DNA of 64,000 nt from Hypomyces perniciosus. Lineage: Eukaryota; Ascomycota; Sordariomycetes; Hypocreales; Hypocreaceae. The position numbers and the translations under genes are program-made. Of this stretch, positions 32,780 to 45,041 are shown one piece after another (the first letter of the stretch is position 1; each line of letters opens with the position of its first letter). A model generated the notes under the pieces. The model saw only the letters and a list, made by a program, of their open reading frames with translations, was not told where the DNA came from and searched no databases. The DNA lies in NCBI GenBank assembly GCA_008477525.1, contig SPDT01000004.1:3720001-3784000 (forward strand), given 5' to 3'.

Positions 32780-35700
32780 ATGTCGCTGAACGGCTTGGAC
32801 GAACCGACAGTTGTAGAGGCGCACGAGGCTGGCGCTGCTGAACCTGGAGGATGGTATGCATATTACCCCATCCCCGCGAGATAACACATCATCTGGAGCC
32901 GATTGCTGAGATTCTGCGCGTACTGCGCGTGTCGAAATAGGTTTCTTCTCAAGTATGCGAGTCGCGATGAAGTCGAGTTGTTGGACCGAGGAAACGGGGG
33001 CATCGTTGAGATTCGCAACGTCATCGCCGGATACGGGGAGGAAAGCCCGTTATATGGCTTTTTGAGATACCGGAGACGGAACGTTATCATCAAATATCTT
33101 CCCGAGGACTGCTCCCGACTGATCCAAGGTTGGTACTGGTGTTTTTTTGCCTCCCCTTTTCTCTTTGGGTGGCCCACTGCTGGTGGCGTTTGAATTCGAG
33201 ATACTAACGGAATTTCTTCAATAATTAGCTCGCGTTGCAGTACATTTCAATGCTGTCTGCGAACGATTTTCTCCGTACGATACCATCTTCGAGATCACCG
33301 TGGCCAGCGAATTGAGGGATACAAAGCTATCTGCAGCGTGCTCGTTACATGCGGCATCTGGATCGACTTCGTCGTCAACAAGCTCCCTTCGAAGGAGACG
33401 TTTGATGGAAATAGCCGAAGAGGACGAGGAAGAGCAGCGAGCCACAAAACGCCAATCCGTTGTGCCAGAGACTGACGCCGCGCGACCTGAAACGCCGGCT
33501 GGCAGAACCCCGACCGCCGACCGCGTAACGCTCAACTCCGATCTGGCTTCATCGCCAGAGCACAGCAAGTTTTCGGCTGCCACCACGTCCGATGTGCCCA
33601 AATTTGTAGGCATCAGCAACGGACCAGCTTCACCTGCTCGGTCGGTCGACACAACCGACAGTCGAACAGATGTGTACAGCAGTTACTCGTCATACCCCAC
33701 CAGCAAGCCGAAAGTGAAACTCGGCCCACGACCTTCGTTCGAGACCAGCATCCGACCACAGACAGCAGGCAATTTCAGACCTGTTTCGTCCATTCCTGTT
33801 GGCTTAAAGCTTTTTGGGAAGGGACAAAAGAAGGGCAGAGGGAAAGACGGCAGCGCCGCTACCTCACCGCAGGAGGAGATCACCGAGATGAATTTTCCTA
33901 ATGTTTCCTCTACTTCTGTTGTTATGTCCCACGAATCTCTGGGGGAATCTTTGGGAGTAACTACCGATTCCACGCGACCCGCCACAAGTACTGGTGTTCC
34001 GATCGCTACGATATCTGTGCCTGCGCCTGCGCCGACAAAACCGACGATCTCGCGGGAGAAGGCTAGGCTGATGAAGGCCATGCAGTTGAGGGAGAAGAAG
34101 ATGCAGGCCGCTGCTGCGAGCGCAACACCTGGCGCCCATGACGAGCAAGCAACTACAGAGGAGGCAGAGGAGAAGGCTGCTGAGGCGGTAGATGAGGAGG
34201 AAGACAAGACCGAAGACTATGAGGCCCACGATGGTACGGAGGAGACTGAGGATATGACTGATCAGAACGACGAAGAGGACGAAGAGGATGACAGTCAGCT
34301 GAAGTCTGAAGCAGTCGAGAAGAAGCGGTTATCTCTTAATCAAGCTGATTCGGCCGTGGTTCTCGATACGCTCTCGTCCTCGGGGCATACCGATCAGACT
34401 TTTGATTCGACACAGTCAGACTCGCGTGCTGGGAGCCCGGGTGTTGCACCCTCAGAACCGGGCCAATCGACTGCAGCATTTTCTCTATCAGAATCGACAG
34501 ACGAAACGGTACAAGCTACAGATGAAGATGATTACGAAACAGAGAAGAGCAAGGGAGATGACGTTGTCGCCGCTATCCCTCCACGGACAGAGGATAAGGA
34601 GAAGACTCAACCAGAGGACGAACCGGTTTCTAAAGCCCCGGACGTGCAGGAGCAACAAACGAAGCCAGAGGAAGTGAATAAGGCCAAGGTAGACGAGCCC
34701 ATCACGGAGTCTCAATTGCCACTGGAGGATAATGACAAGGCTACTGTCAAACCAGAGGTTGCTACAGAGCAGGTTGCCCCGGTAGCTACGACAGCTGTCA
34801 CTACTTCTGCACACCTTTCGAACTCTCCTGAACCTGATGCTGGTCAAGACCACTTCGCTGGCGCACGGGCTGTTGAAAAGGAGACAAAAGAAACTGTTGC
34901 TGTGCCAATTTCCAGATTCTCGGCCCATATTCCGACACCGCCAACAGCTCCACCCCCGGGATTGCCGGGAAGCATGGTATCTGAGACAGCCGAGATTCCA
35001 ATCGTGGTTGCCAATGATGTTGCGCAGGCAACAGACCAAGGGGAACCATCTTCTCTACCCCTCAAGGTTCCGACATCTAAGTTCTCCACGCAAGATTTAG
35101 CCGCTGCTGCGAAGGCTGCAGAGCCAGTCGCAGTAACACCATCGATGGAGCTGGAGAAGAACCCATCAGCTGTCACTGCTGTCGAGAAGGATGAGAAGAG
35201 GGAAGCGGAGCCAACGTCCGAGTCAATGGAGCAGCAGCCCAGGCGGACGCCTGTCGTGCCTCCCATTAAGACAGACGTCGCAGACCAAGGCCAGACACCT
35301 GTACTCACCGAAGCTAATGTTTCTGACGATGATGATCTCATGGAAGAATTGCAAAGCGCAACGGTGCAGGAAGCTAAGCCAATGCTGGTTGCTAAGTCTC
35401 CACTTACCCCTGTCTTCCCTAGCCCAGCGACTGTCAATGGGCCCCTCAGCGCTGCAGCAGCAGCTCCACAGGCGCATTCTGCTGTCCGGACCGTATCGAA
35501 TCCTGTTCGTGGAAACCTCATCGTTCCGACTGATATGACACATTCCTCAGCGCGTTCCCTGAGCAGCGGAGCAGCCTACTTGCACAAAGTAACGCAGCAA
35601 CAAACCAGTAGCGGAAACTTGACCACCATGAAGCCTAACGTTGGGTCCAGCATCTCGCAGCGAATTAAGGCGCTGGAGATGCTATCAGCCGGGTCGGGAG

Positions 35701-36965
35701 ACCAATCTCGTCCTGTCAGCCGAGAGCGCCCGTCGTCGACATTCTTCGCGGTGCAGAAGCGGGAAACGTCGAGATCACCATCTGTGGTGGACAGGGCTAA
35801 GTCGCTCAAGCATACACCGCCCTCACCGACTCCGTCTCAAGACTCGTCACCCGAGACGAGAGCGGTTCGACGGAAGAGGTCTGGCTCAGTGGCCAGCCGA
35901 CTGTCCAAGTTTGAGACGTCTCCAGGTTCGACTCCGTCAGGCCTGTCACCGGGCACTCAGTTGCGTGGTCGACCGGAGTCTGTTTCGGTCACCGCTAAGA
36001 TCATCAGGGATCCGAATCAGGCATCAGGTCTAGAGCCGCCGAAAGATCCTTCCGAGTACAGCTACCTTGATCTGAAGCAATCCCCACTGGTAGTTGATCA
36101 CCACAAGGCCGTTGTGGCGGAAACGACCCATGAGCGAAGATCGCAATCTTTGGAACGTGATAGCAAGGATGACAAGGGCCGGAGACCGTCGCTCACCACT
36201 GTCAAGGGATTCTTTAACAAGGAGCATCGCAAGTCTGTCACTGATGCTCAGCTAGTCTCGACCGGCAGGACGCCTAGCCGCCCATCCTCCTCTGCCCATA
36301 AAAACACTTCAAACCATCGCGTTTCCATGAGCAAAGACCGCGACAATACCTTGCTTCCTTCAGCCATGACTGATGGCTCCGCTTCTGGTGATGACAAGTC
36401 TGACAAGAAGATGTCGCGTGCTGGACGCTTCATGCGTCGCCTCTCTAACATCTCCGGCGGTCGGGGCAAGACTACCAACCCGTCTTCCTCGCCCACCCTC
36501 GTGGAGGAGAAGATGGCCGCTGAGCCATTGAAGCGATCCGCAACCACCACCTCTGGACCAGCAACAGCGTCCGTCGTGTCGGACATGGGAGACGTCAATG
36601 TCCAATTCCCGGACAACCTGCTGTGGAAGCGTCGTAACTTGTGCCTTGACTCTCAAGGATTCATCATTCTCAGCGCGCTGCCCGCCCAGAACGGTCGGTT
36701 AGCCCAGGGAACCAAGCGTCACCACATGAGCGAGTTTCGGCAACCGTACACGCCGGACGTGGAGGTGCAGGAGCTTCCCAACAGTGTGGTGCTAGACTTT
36801 ATCGAGGGCACCGGTATTCAGCTTGCTTGTGAGGACAGAGCTGGACAGCTCCATGTGTTGCAAGGTAGGTCTTTGCCTAATCTTCCCGGTATGAACAGGT
36901 GTGACTGACTAGTGTGGATAGTTCTGCGAGATGCTCATGCCAACCATGCGACGTTTGGTCAATGA
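32780..36965 (+). CDS. large ADF-H domain protein of filamentous fungi
   Basis: Exons 32780-32853, 32941-33128, 33229-36864 and 36922-36965 give 1313 residues. The N-terminal part (GGWFLLKYASRDEVELLDRG, YGFLRYRRRNVIIKYLPEDC, ARVAVHFNAVCERFSPYDTI) looks like an actin-depolymerising-factor homology domain, residues about 24-115. This suggests binding to actin or an actin regulator. The middle 1000 residues are disordered, rich in Ser/Pro/Glu, with a short basic helix (REKARLMKAMQLREKKMQ). A folded C-terminal block (FPDNLLWKRRNLCLDSQG, LPNSVVLDFIEG, LACEDRAGQLHVLQVL) ends HANHATFGQ, completed by the last small exon. Splices are GT/AG and in phase. The assignment to a fold is by pattern; function is inferred. 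Confidence 0.85.
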
Positions 36966-38906
36966 ACGACTTTCGGCCAGGTGGTTTCAACTACTTGATG
37001 AACGAAGTTATCCCTTGGTGTTCCAAGGGCTACTTCGTTCTGGTATCAAAAGTCGTCCGGACGACCGAGGTTCAGCACTGCGCCACTTCTCTCCCAATTG
37101 TTGGGAGCTGAACACCAGCTGCAGCCTCGCTTCCCACCTCGAGCTTCTGTATAAAACACCCGCTTACTGTGATCGCACGGCCTATGGGCTTTCCCATATC
37201 CCACTCGAGGATATGAGGAAACCTCGCATGTTCCCAACGCCTGACATGATGCTGACATTGTTTGCTTATCATACATTTTTATACCTCCTTATCGCTCTTT
37301 CTTCTCATGTCTCTTTTTCCTTTTCCTTTTCTCAAGTTGGCTACACATAGAATAGTCGGGATGGATGGGCAAAAACACTTTGGAGACCTCATTCTGGCTG
37401 ATTACTACGCCTTGGGCGGATGGGGACAAGGGGGGACTAGACATGTACAATTCCCCCCACACGCCTTCTTGATTTGGTATCTTGCCCCGTTCTTCTCTCG
37501 ATGATCATGTTTTTTTTTTTGTATCTTTTTTTGGCCTGAACCTCCCTCTCCCTCCCTCGTTATCCTCCTCTCCTATATGCCATTGTCTCTTCGTCGAGAC
37601 AGTCATAACCACTCACCCAATGATACCACTTTCTACATCCCTTTGTTCTACTTTACTTCCTTCTTCCTTCTTTTATTATATCCCGCACCCCTTCATACCC
37701 CCCCTCTGGTATTTTCACAAACCCGGGCGCGCCTATGGAACCAAATTTTTTTTTACCTTTGGCTACCTACAAAAATCACACTACGATTGTAATAATGCAA
37801 AAACACAAGCTCAATGAAAATAATCCCAAGGGGCCGAGACAAAAAAGGGGGAGGGGGTCGTTTGAATAAAGGGGATTTACCAAAAGAAGATAATTTCTCT
37901 TTTTTTTCTTTTTTATATCTAGTTGCTAGCAACTTATTTCGTCCCCTTTTCGGTACCTTGATATGTGTAAATCCCCCCCTTGTGAGTGTTTCTCCGGTTT
38001 GAGCAGTTCGTCCACCTTCTCTTATTGCTATCGCTCTCTTCTCTTATTACTTCTACGTTTTGTATCCTTCATATCATATACACCCTCTACTGAACAAGAT
38101 GGGTTTTGCATGTTGGCTAGTGGCTTGGAAATAGGCGACTGTGCCTTGTATAGAGGTGAATAAGAGACGAGACAGAAAGAAGGGGACGGATAATAAGGGC
38201 GGGAAGTGTAAGGGGAGGAAGGAATGGCGTCTTTTTATACATCCAATAACATGAATAGAAGTGGTTGAATCTTTTAACTGAGGTGAATATCAAGTTGATG
38301 GTTAGCCTATGTGACTTTTATCATCTTGATCATGGTAACTTGCACAAGGGACATAGGTAGAGAGACCAATTAATCTGCGACAACGTTCCGGTATTATTCA
38401 TTCAGATAGGAAGTCGAATTTCCTTAGTAAATCTTATCGACGTCAGTAGCTGGTTGGCAACATCAAAATCCAGCAACACTTCCCAAAAAAGCCTTTTACA
38501 TCGTCATCTTGACCTTCCAATCACCCCCAGCAAAGCTATAATACCCACTAAGAATAAAAAAAAGCCTCGGATGATCGGATGTTTTCCATCCATTGCATAG
38601 ACCACCCCATTGTGACGCCCAATGTAGTCTGGACAGAATCCAATCAAAACAGAAAAGGATTGAGAGAAAGAAACAAAGATCGCTAATGGAGTATCGTCTG
38701 CTTCAACAAGCCCTCCAAATGACCTTCTCAAAGCCGATTGTCCTTGCCCATTCAACACGCTGTGGTACCAGCCGCCCTATCATAATTATATGCTGTACTT
38801 TCGTTTCAAACTCCAAGTCAATCGTACTCATTAGTCGTAAAGCGACGTCAAAGGCCTACGACGCCACCGTTTCTCATACTGCTGTTCCAGTACAGTTGTC
38901 GAATTT
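36966..38906. other. intergenic region, convergent 3' ends
   Basis: No gene is supported. It lies between the 3' ends of the ADF-H gene and the Zn2Cys6 gene and contains several T-rich tracts (37,500-37,900). Most of it is probably 3' UTR and spacer. Confidence 0.55.
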
Positions 38907-41900
38907 TCAATCGAACTGTACTGGATCCATGGCCATGTACTCAAGAAGGTCGAGTCCACCAACATTGACACCCTCAGATGTCATGGCAACAGAGGTGTTC
39001 TCCATGTTCTGGAAGAAGGCTGGTCCTGGAGGCAGGTACCACATCTCATTGCCGGCGTTATTCCACTCGTCAAACAGGTTGACATCTGTGTTGGCTTGTG
39101 CAGAGGTGTTGTTATCTGCAGCGGGCGTGGATTGTCCAAGAGATGCGGCGCCATGGTAGGTGAAGTTAGTTGTGAGGTCAAAGGGTGTGGCCGATATATT
39201 GTTGCCCTCTGTAGTCGGTGTTGGAGCTTGGCCTACAATATGGGCGTCAGCACACAGCAATTTATGCGACGTAACAATAGACTCACTGTGTCCGTCAAGG
39301 CCATCTCTCAATCTCTGTGCATGACTGCCAACCCAGCCCGCATCACCATGCTCGCCATTTTGCTGTGTCGTGACACCATTGACACTGTTCGCCGCCTCTG
39401 GAGCAGGACTCTGCCCTTTTCCAGAGAGCTGCTGCATCGGTGCCTGGATGAATCGGTTTCTCAACCTGCTTGTCAACGACTCCAACAAGTCTGCAAACCT
39501 TATACCCAGGTGTACGTCATCAACTACGCAGGTTCGCAAAGCTTCAACAGTTGCATCCATCAGCTCGATGCTTTTCTTCACATCGGAGCGAGGAGCACCC
39601 AGCGCAAACGTCTTGAGAAGAAACATGGCACCGCTGATGATGCGGAAGTACGTCCGCACAGGGGCATGTTTGAGATAACCACCAGGAAGAAGGCCCTCAA
39701 CGACAGTTCGGAGGAGATTCCGGCTTCCATCAACAACTTCGCGGACATATTCCTGGTCATGGACAGTGAAACCACCCAGCTGCCCCAGAGGTAGTTTGCC
39801 GTAGTTGATCATTGTCTGCGGCGACAGGTTGACATGGCCCTGTGCCCCATTGCTAGCGTTGCCAGTGTTGCCCGCGTTGTTAGTACACCGCTCGACAACC
39901 GCCTGCAACGACAGGGAGTTGATGTAGATGCGCACGTATTCATACTCAATCGTCAGGATGTGCCGTATGTACTGCGGTAGGGGGAACAGCTCAAACTCCC
40001 TGTACCAGTCCCGGAGCAATGGTGTGAATTCCCTCAGTAACTCAACATATTTGCCCGACTGGATGATCTCCGTGGTGTGCTTGCGTGTCTTGAACAACTT
40101 CTCGTTGCCAAGGTGCATGGCGTTGCTGATTCCCGCCCAGCAATGAATGATTTGATCGTCAAGCTCCAAGTCAGGGACATAATTGAAGCCGTTGAACAAC
40201 GAGGACGGATTAGTGCACGGCGTGCTGCTATCATTGGTCAAGGGTCTTTGTCGGGCCACCGCTGGATCAGCCTTTCTGAGGTGCTCAGGGGTCATACTGG
40301 TCCAGCCCAGACGACCAGCGAGCTGGCTCGTGTAGATGAGGAGCAGTCTCTTGATGCGGTTTGCCCGCTGCCTGTAGCCTTCCTCTTTATACTCTGGCCG
40401 TGTGATGGCATCATCCTTGAGCATTTCATCAATGTCATCAAACACGCCGAGTTCATAGGCAAGTCCCATGGCGGTGCTGAGGAGCATCCAGCACATGCGG
40501 TCGCTCCTCCACGCCGGCTCAAGCCAGCTCTCGATCCTCCTGCCACCAATGCCTGTCCCAAGGTTTCTATGTATCTCTTCTTCGGATGCCATGAGAGGGG
40601 TAGGTTCGGCCATGGGGATAACCAGCTCATCAGTTGCCTCCTGTGGGGGGAAGTGTAGTGCACGGGGGTGCCACTCGGTCAAGATCAACAGCGACTCGAT
40701 TGTCCCTAATGTCCGAAGGCTTCCCTTGCGCAACCCGCGCCACGGTGCCGTGCTGCTTGTCTGAGACTCATCCGTTATCATGGAAGTTGACGCAGAGCCC
40801 GAGCCACAGAACCCGCCACCAAAGGCCTCCTGGCCCCATAGGCATCTCTCAATCATGCCTCGCAGATAGGTCCAGAGCTGCTCCGGGACGGCATGCGATC
40901 GGCAGATGCCACCAGTGCCGGGGAGTTGTCGGTACCGCGACGAAATTGTCAGCAAGGTGACTGTCAGTATCGGCTCTTCCGTCAGGAGTGTCAGATGCGA
41001 CGCAGGGTTGCTGAAAGTCGGGGGAGATATCGGCGTTAACGGTGAAAGATATTTGTAGTAACTAGGGAATGTCAGTTTTGAATCATAAAACCCAGACAGC
41101 ACGCATGTTGTTGACTTACTAGTCGATATATGCAATTGCCTCCTGCGCGGTGAACCAGCCCGCGCGTACAAATCGGAACCTAGACCATGCCCGCACAGCC
41201 TCTTCATAGCCCGGCTGCAAGCTCAGGTTTTGCTGGATCAGCTCGGGATCGATGGGCTGTTCAGACTTGATGGTCATTGATGGCCCTCTCGATCTGGCTC
41301 TTGGGTTGTGGTCCTGGGTCACTTGCGGCTGCGGGGGCGGTACGGTGGTGATGGATGCTATGCTCTCCTCTCTTCTGTGGCCATTGGCAGCGGGACTGGC
41401 GTCACAGTCAGCACTCGAATGACCATAAGAGGACGTGGCGACAAACCTATCCGTTGCGGCCTTGTACAGAAGGTCGAGGGCATCATGAGGTCCATACACG
41501 CCCTGGCGCATCACCGTCTGAGCCTCAAGATTCTCCAGCGTCTGGTTGCCATCACCATCGTACTCCCCTTCCCTCCGCCCGCGGGAATTCCTCCCTTCCG
41601 GCGGTCGCAATGGCTGATTCCTTCCATGCGACCCTCCCGGCGTCAACGGCGTATCGCTATAATGGCGCCGATCCAAACGGGGGGCAGGAGGGCTGTCGGT
41701 AGCATGTAGCTTCTTCCGGCCATTGCGGATGGTGTAATCGTCCGCATCGCTGCCATCATCATCCGTCTTGCGCTTGCGCCTCGTAGCGCTGAAGAAGCAC
41801 TCCTTGCTCTCGCGGCGACAGCGCACACAAGGCGGGTCATGCGGGTTGTCGACACTGCCGAGGTCGCAGCGCACCTTTCGTCGCCGACATGGAATGCAGG

Positions 41901-42036
41901 CCTGATACACGCGCTTATGCTGCTGAGCAGATTGCGAGGCCCCCCCGGGACCCGATGGCGGCTGCTGCAGCTGTCCCGGCTGTCCTGGTGTCGTCGCCGA
42001 CTGGACGGGACTCGCATTGTCGTTATACTGGGCCAT
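38907..42036 (-). CDS. Zn(II)2Cys6 transcription factor, Aro80-like
   Basis: Fungal DNA-binding regulator. Exons on the minus strand are 42036-41120, 41061-39287 and 39232-38907, giving 1005 residues. The binuclear zinc cluster is complete: Cys47, 50, 57, 70, 73 and 80 in [13 protein letters not shown] and [15 protein letters not shown]. The middle region ([70 protein letters not shown]) is the fungal middle-homology domain in the form seen in Aro80-type regulators of aromatic amino acid use. The second intron (39233-39286) is 54 nt and in frame, so a plain open-frame reading would keep it as protein. It has GTGAGT, a CTGAC branch site and TAG. The target pathway is inferred from resemblance only. 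Confidence 0.9.
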
Positions 42037-43916
42037 TATTACCCGATACTCAGTGGCCGCGCGCGCGCCAAAACCTCCAAGGGCGCGTGTCGAGATGTGT
42101 CGGTTTGCGGCGGTTGGGGCAACGTCAAACCGTCGAATGCCGTGAGAAAGGGCCGCGTAGGCCGAAGTGAAGCGACGGGACCTGCTAGGATTTATAAGTC
42201 AAGGCGGGGGTTTGTCTCGGTTCTAACCAAAGGATAGTAAAAGGAAAAAAAAAAAACAGTATAAAAACGAGGCGAGACGCACGCGCTGTGAAGCCGTCCG
42301 ATTCACAGTTCTCGGGCAATATTTCCAATTCCCCAACCTGCTGGTTTGCAAAAGGAGGAAAAAGAAGAAAAAAAGGAATTGCATACGAAGTAGTACAATT
42401 GGCAAAGGAAGCAAGACCTGCTAACAATTTTTTTTTTGCCCTTCCCCGGCTTCAAGCACCTCCTTCCCCTCTCCAAATGACCAGCTACTCGGCCGCGCCT
42501 TCCTCCCCAAATGATAAGGTAAAACGAGGCAGCCTCACTGCGTCCCCGGGATGCGCTTTCCCCACGGCCCAGCCAATCAGCGCGGCCAATCAGCGTCGTA
42601 TTAGCCAATCATGAGCCGCTTGGACCAATCGCAGCGAACCAAGCCGGATCTTTTGCCAGGGTGAGCAGGTCACGCTGACGATAGTAGGGACTCTTTGTTT
42701 TTCGGGTTCCAGCCTCTACTAATACAGGACTCTGTACGAAGTACTCCGTACTCTGTACCTAGGTAGGCATGATAATACTGACTGAGATGCGAGTTATGTA
42801 TACACTGCATTAGAGTTAACATTTCAGCGCACATAGCAACTTTGATAAAACCAACAGCTTAATACCTTAACTTGCATTGACGGCGATAAAAGCAAGAATA
42901 ACATCCTATGTACGGAGTACTTTGCACAGTTCATAAACGTAATAGTGTGGCCACTTAGCGGTCGGTGTCTCGTCCCGGCCTCAGAGCTGACCACCTCAAA
43001 CCCCCGGATCCCGTGATGCTACAGAGTATTACTACTATCTGAGCCAGATGCAGGAACATGCTTCCCAAAAATATGCTCCGCTCTAAGAATAGCACGCCGA
43101 CACGCGAGCCATTGAGGCAGTATTATCATCAATTACTTTAGTACTCCTTATAACTCTATAAGAACCTTCTTGTAACTTCAATTGATATAAAATGACGTTG
43201 TACTCCATTCGTGCTGTCCAATTCACCACTCCGTTTCTCCCGCTCGGATGCCCTCAGCAGACAAAACATACGGAGTACGTAGGTCACATGGACTGCGCCT
43301 CGCAAATCGCCAAGGCAAACCAATACTACTACTACTGCTCGTACGACATACATACCCCATCACGGCATAATATGCGACCCAAGCTTTCAAAGCTCATTAC
43401 TTGTGATAACTTGCACCAGCAAAAACAAGACATTACTACTATGCTATCCCCCTTTCCACCGCTGTTTCTGTTTCTGTTTCGTCTTCCCAGATTACCTAGA
43501 AATGGCATCGCCATGGAATTTTTTCCATCCCCATCTCCAGAAATGGGTTATGAGTTTTGCCACTGCCCCAAAGCACACAAGTCCGTCCGAGCCAAAGGAG
43601 AGAAGGGCAGAGAGTACCGAAAGCCAGAGGGATCAACGTCGTTTGTTCAGTTGAGCAAGGATTTCGAGATGATCATTTTTTCAGAAGCAAGAAAAAGCCC
43701 CCAACCTCCCACTATTGCAATCCCAATGAGCTCCATTAATCTGTCCCTCATGCGCTCTCTGTTGTTTTGCCCATGTTCCTGTCTTTTTGAGGATCCCAGT
43801 GTAGATTGAATGTTTTCATGATATGCCAATCGTGACGACACATCACTCCCTCCCTTCTCGTCCAGCCAATGCCTTTTTCCAGGCAAGGCTACACCAGCGT
43901 GGCGCACAGTCTTAGC
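42037..43916. other. intergenic region between the Zn2Cys6 gene and TAF14
   Basis: It holds the promoter of the regulator, including the CCAAT cluster, and the 3' flank of TAF14. Two exact TACTCCGTAC copies lie at 42742 and 42910. The 205-codon frame at 43192-43809 has no recognisable domain and is not called. Confidence 0.55.
42573..42629. promoter_or_regulatory. cluster of four CCAAT boxes
   Basis: CCAATC occurs at 42573, 42586, 42605 and 42625, all in the same direction within 57 bp, about 540-590 bp before the ATG of the Zn2Cys6 gene. Two are AGCCAATCAG and GGCCAATCAG. The Hap/CBC complex is the known binder of such boxes in fungi. Confidence 0.65.
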
Positions 43917-45041
43917 TCACAAGACCCTTCTTAGACTAGAATGCCCGTCAGAACCGTCAAACTTTTCCATCCTGCTGGCACGTCTTGTGGAACTTACCAG
44001 GTGCTCCCAGAGCTTCGTCGTCAGTACATCCGGCATCGTATACAAGTCGATAGAAAATTCGCCAGCTTCAGAAAGGTTACCCACTATAGTTCCCAACAAG
44101 CATCAATCAACAAGGGGGGAAGATTGAATATGCCGACGAGAAGAAACGCAAGGGGATAAGTCCATGAAAGGGGAACAAGGGAGGTGGCTATGCACGAGGA
44201 CTCACCTTCGACATCGCTCCTTATATAGGTATCTGGTCCCTTGTTCTCGTTGATCAGCTGTATGACGCGCAGCAGATCCTCCTCCTCCAGCTTCTCCAAC
44301 GCCTCGGCAATCTTCTCATAGTCGAACTTTTGCGATCCCTTCTTCCCCGCCAGACCCTTCTTCTTAGGGCGCTCCTCGTCCGATGGCAACGGGCCGGTTT
44401 CGCGAAGTCTCTCTTGAAGCGCTTGCGAGGGGTTTTTGAAGACCACCGTGTGCGTCACCTCGTACTTTTCCTTTTGGAAGTTTAGATCGTGGATGATGGG
44501 CGCTAGCTTCGTCTTCTCCGTCGTGTACAGATCGATGCTGATCTCGAACTCGCCCCAACCTTCGTTGGAACATGTGAAAGCCGGCTTCGTAAATGCTGCA
44601 AAAGGCGGATTGGGTTAGAGGCTAGTTGGCAAGGCCAAGGATGCTGCGCATGACGGAGCGGGACCTACTCTGGACGGGATTCTCAAAGGTAGGGTGTAGG
44701 TTGTAGACAACCTTGGTAAACACATCCGCGGGCCGCTCATTGCCATCCTCATCCAACAAATACAGTCGCAGACTCCATTCCCTCATCGGGAACTCCGGCA
44801 TGGGAGACGGTTTGTCGCTGCGCTTCAGAGTCAACACCAAAAACAAAAACAACGAAAGAGGGGAGGCCTGCCCGCCGCAAAACATCTTCAGCCGCGACGG
44901 GGGAACCCTAGTCTGGTGGACTTACATGACATGTTGGTCGGTAACGACCTTGATTTTCCTCTGCTCATCGTTAGCTCCGAGTTTCTCATGATTCTCCCGC
45001 TTCGCAGCACGAGGCGCTCGTCTCCGAGTCCGCGGCGTCAT
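43917..45041 (-). CDS. taf14: TAF14-type YEATS and ET domain protein
   Basis: Shared subunit of TFIID, TFIIF and chromatin remodellers in yeast. The YEATS domain reads acylated histone lysine and the C-terminal ET domain binds partner peptides. Exons on the minus strand are 45041-44926, 44817-44669, 44595-44206 and 44065-43917, giving 267 residues. The YEATS part includes FPMREWSLRLYLLDEDGNE, VYNLHPTFENP and NEGWGEFEISIDLY followed by HDLNFQKEKYEVTHTV. The ET part is EEEDLLRVIQLINENKGPDT then AGEFSIDLYTMPDVLTTKLW. This ET domain separates TAF14 from Yaf9. The N-terminus is uncertain: a GCTAAC branch-like site and CAG lie just before RKIKVVTDQHV, so the true first exon may be elsewhere. Confidence 0.9.

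Noticed and set aside
43192..43809. 205-codon frame downstream of the Zn2Cys6 promoter
   Set aside because: It begins in AT-rich spacer, carries low-complexity Tyr and Phe/Leu runs, and matches no family I know.
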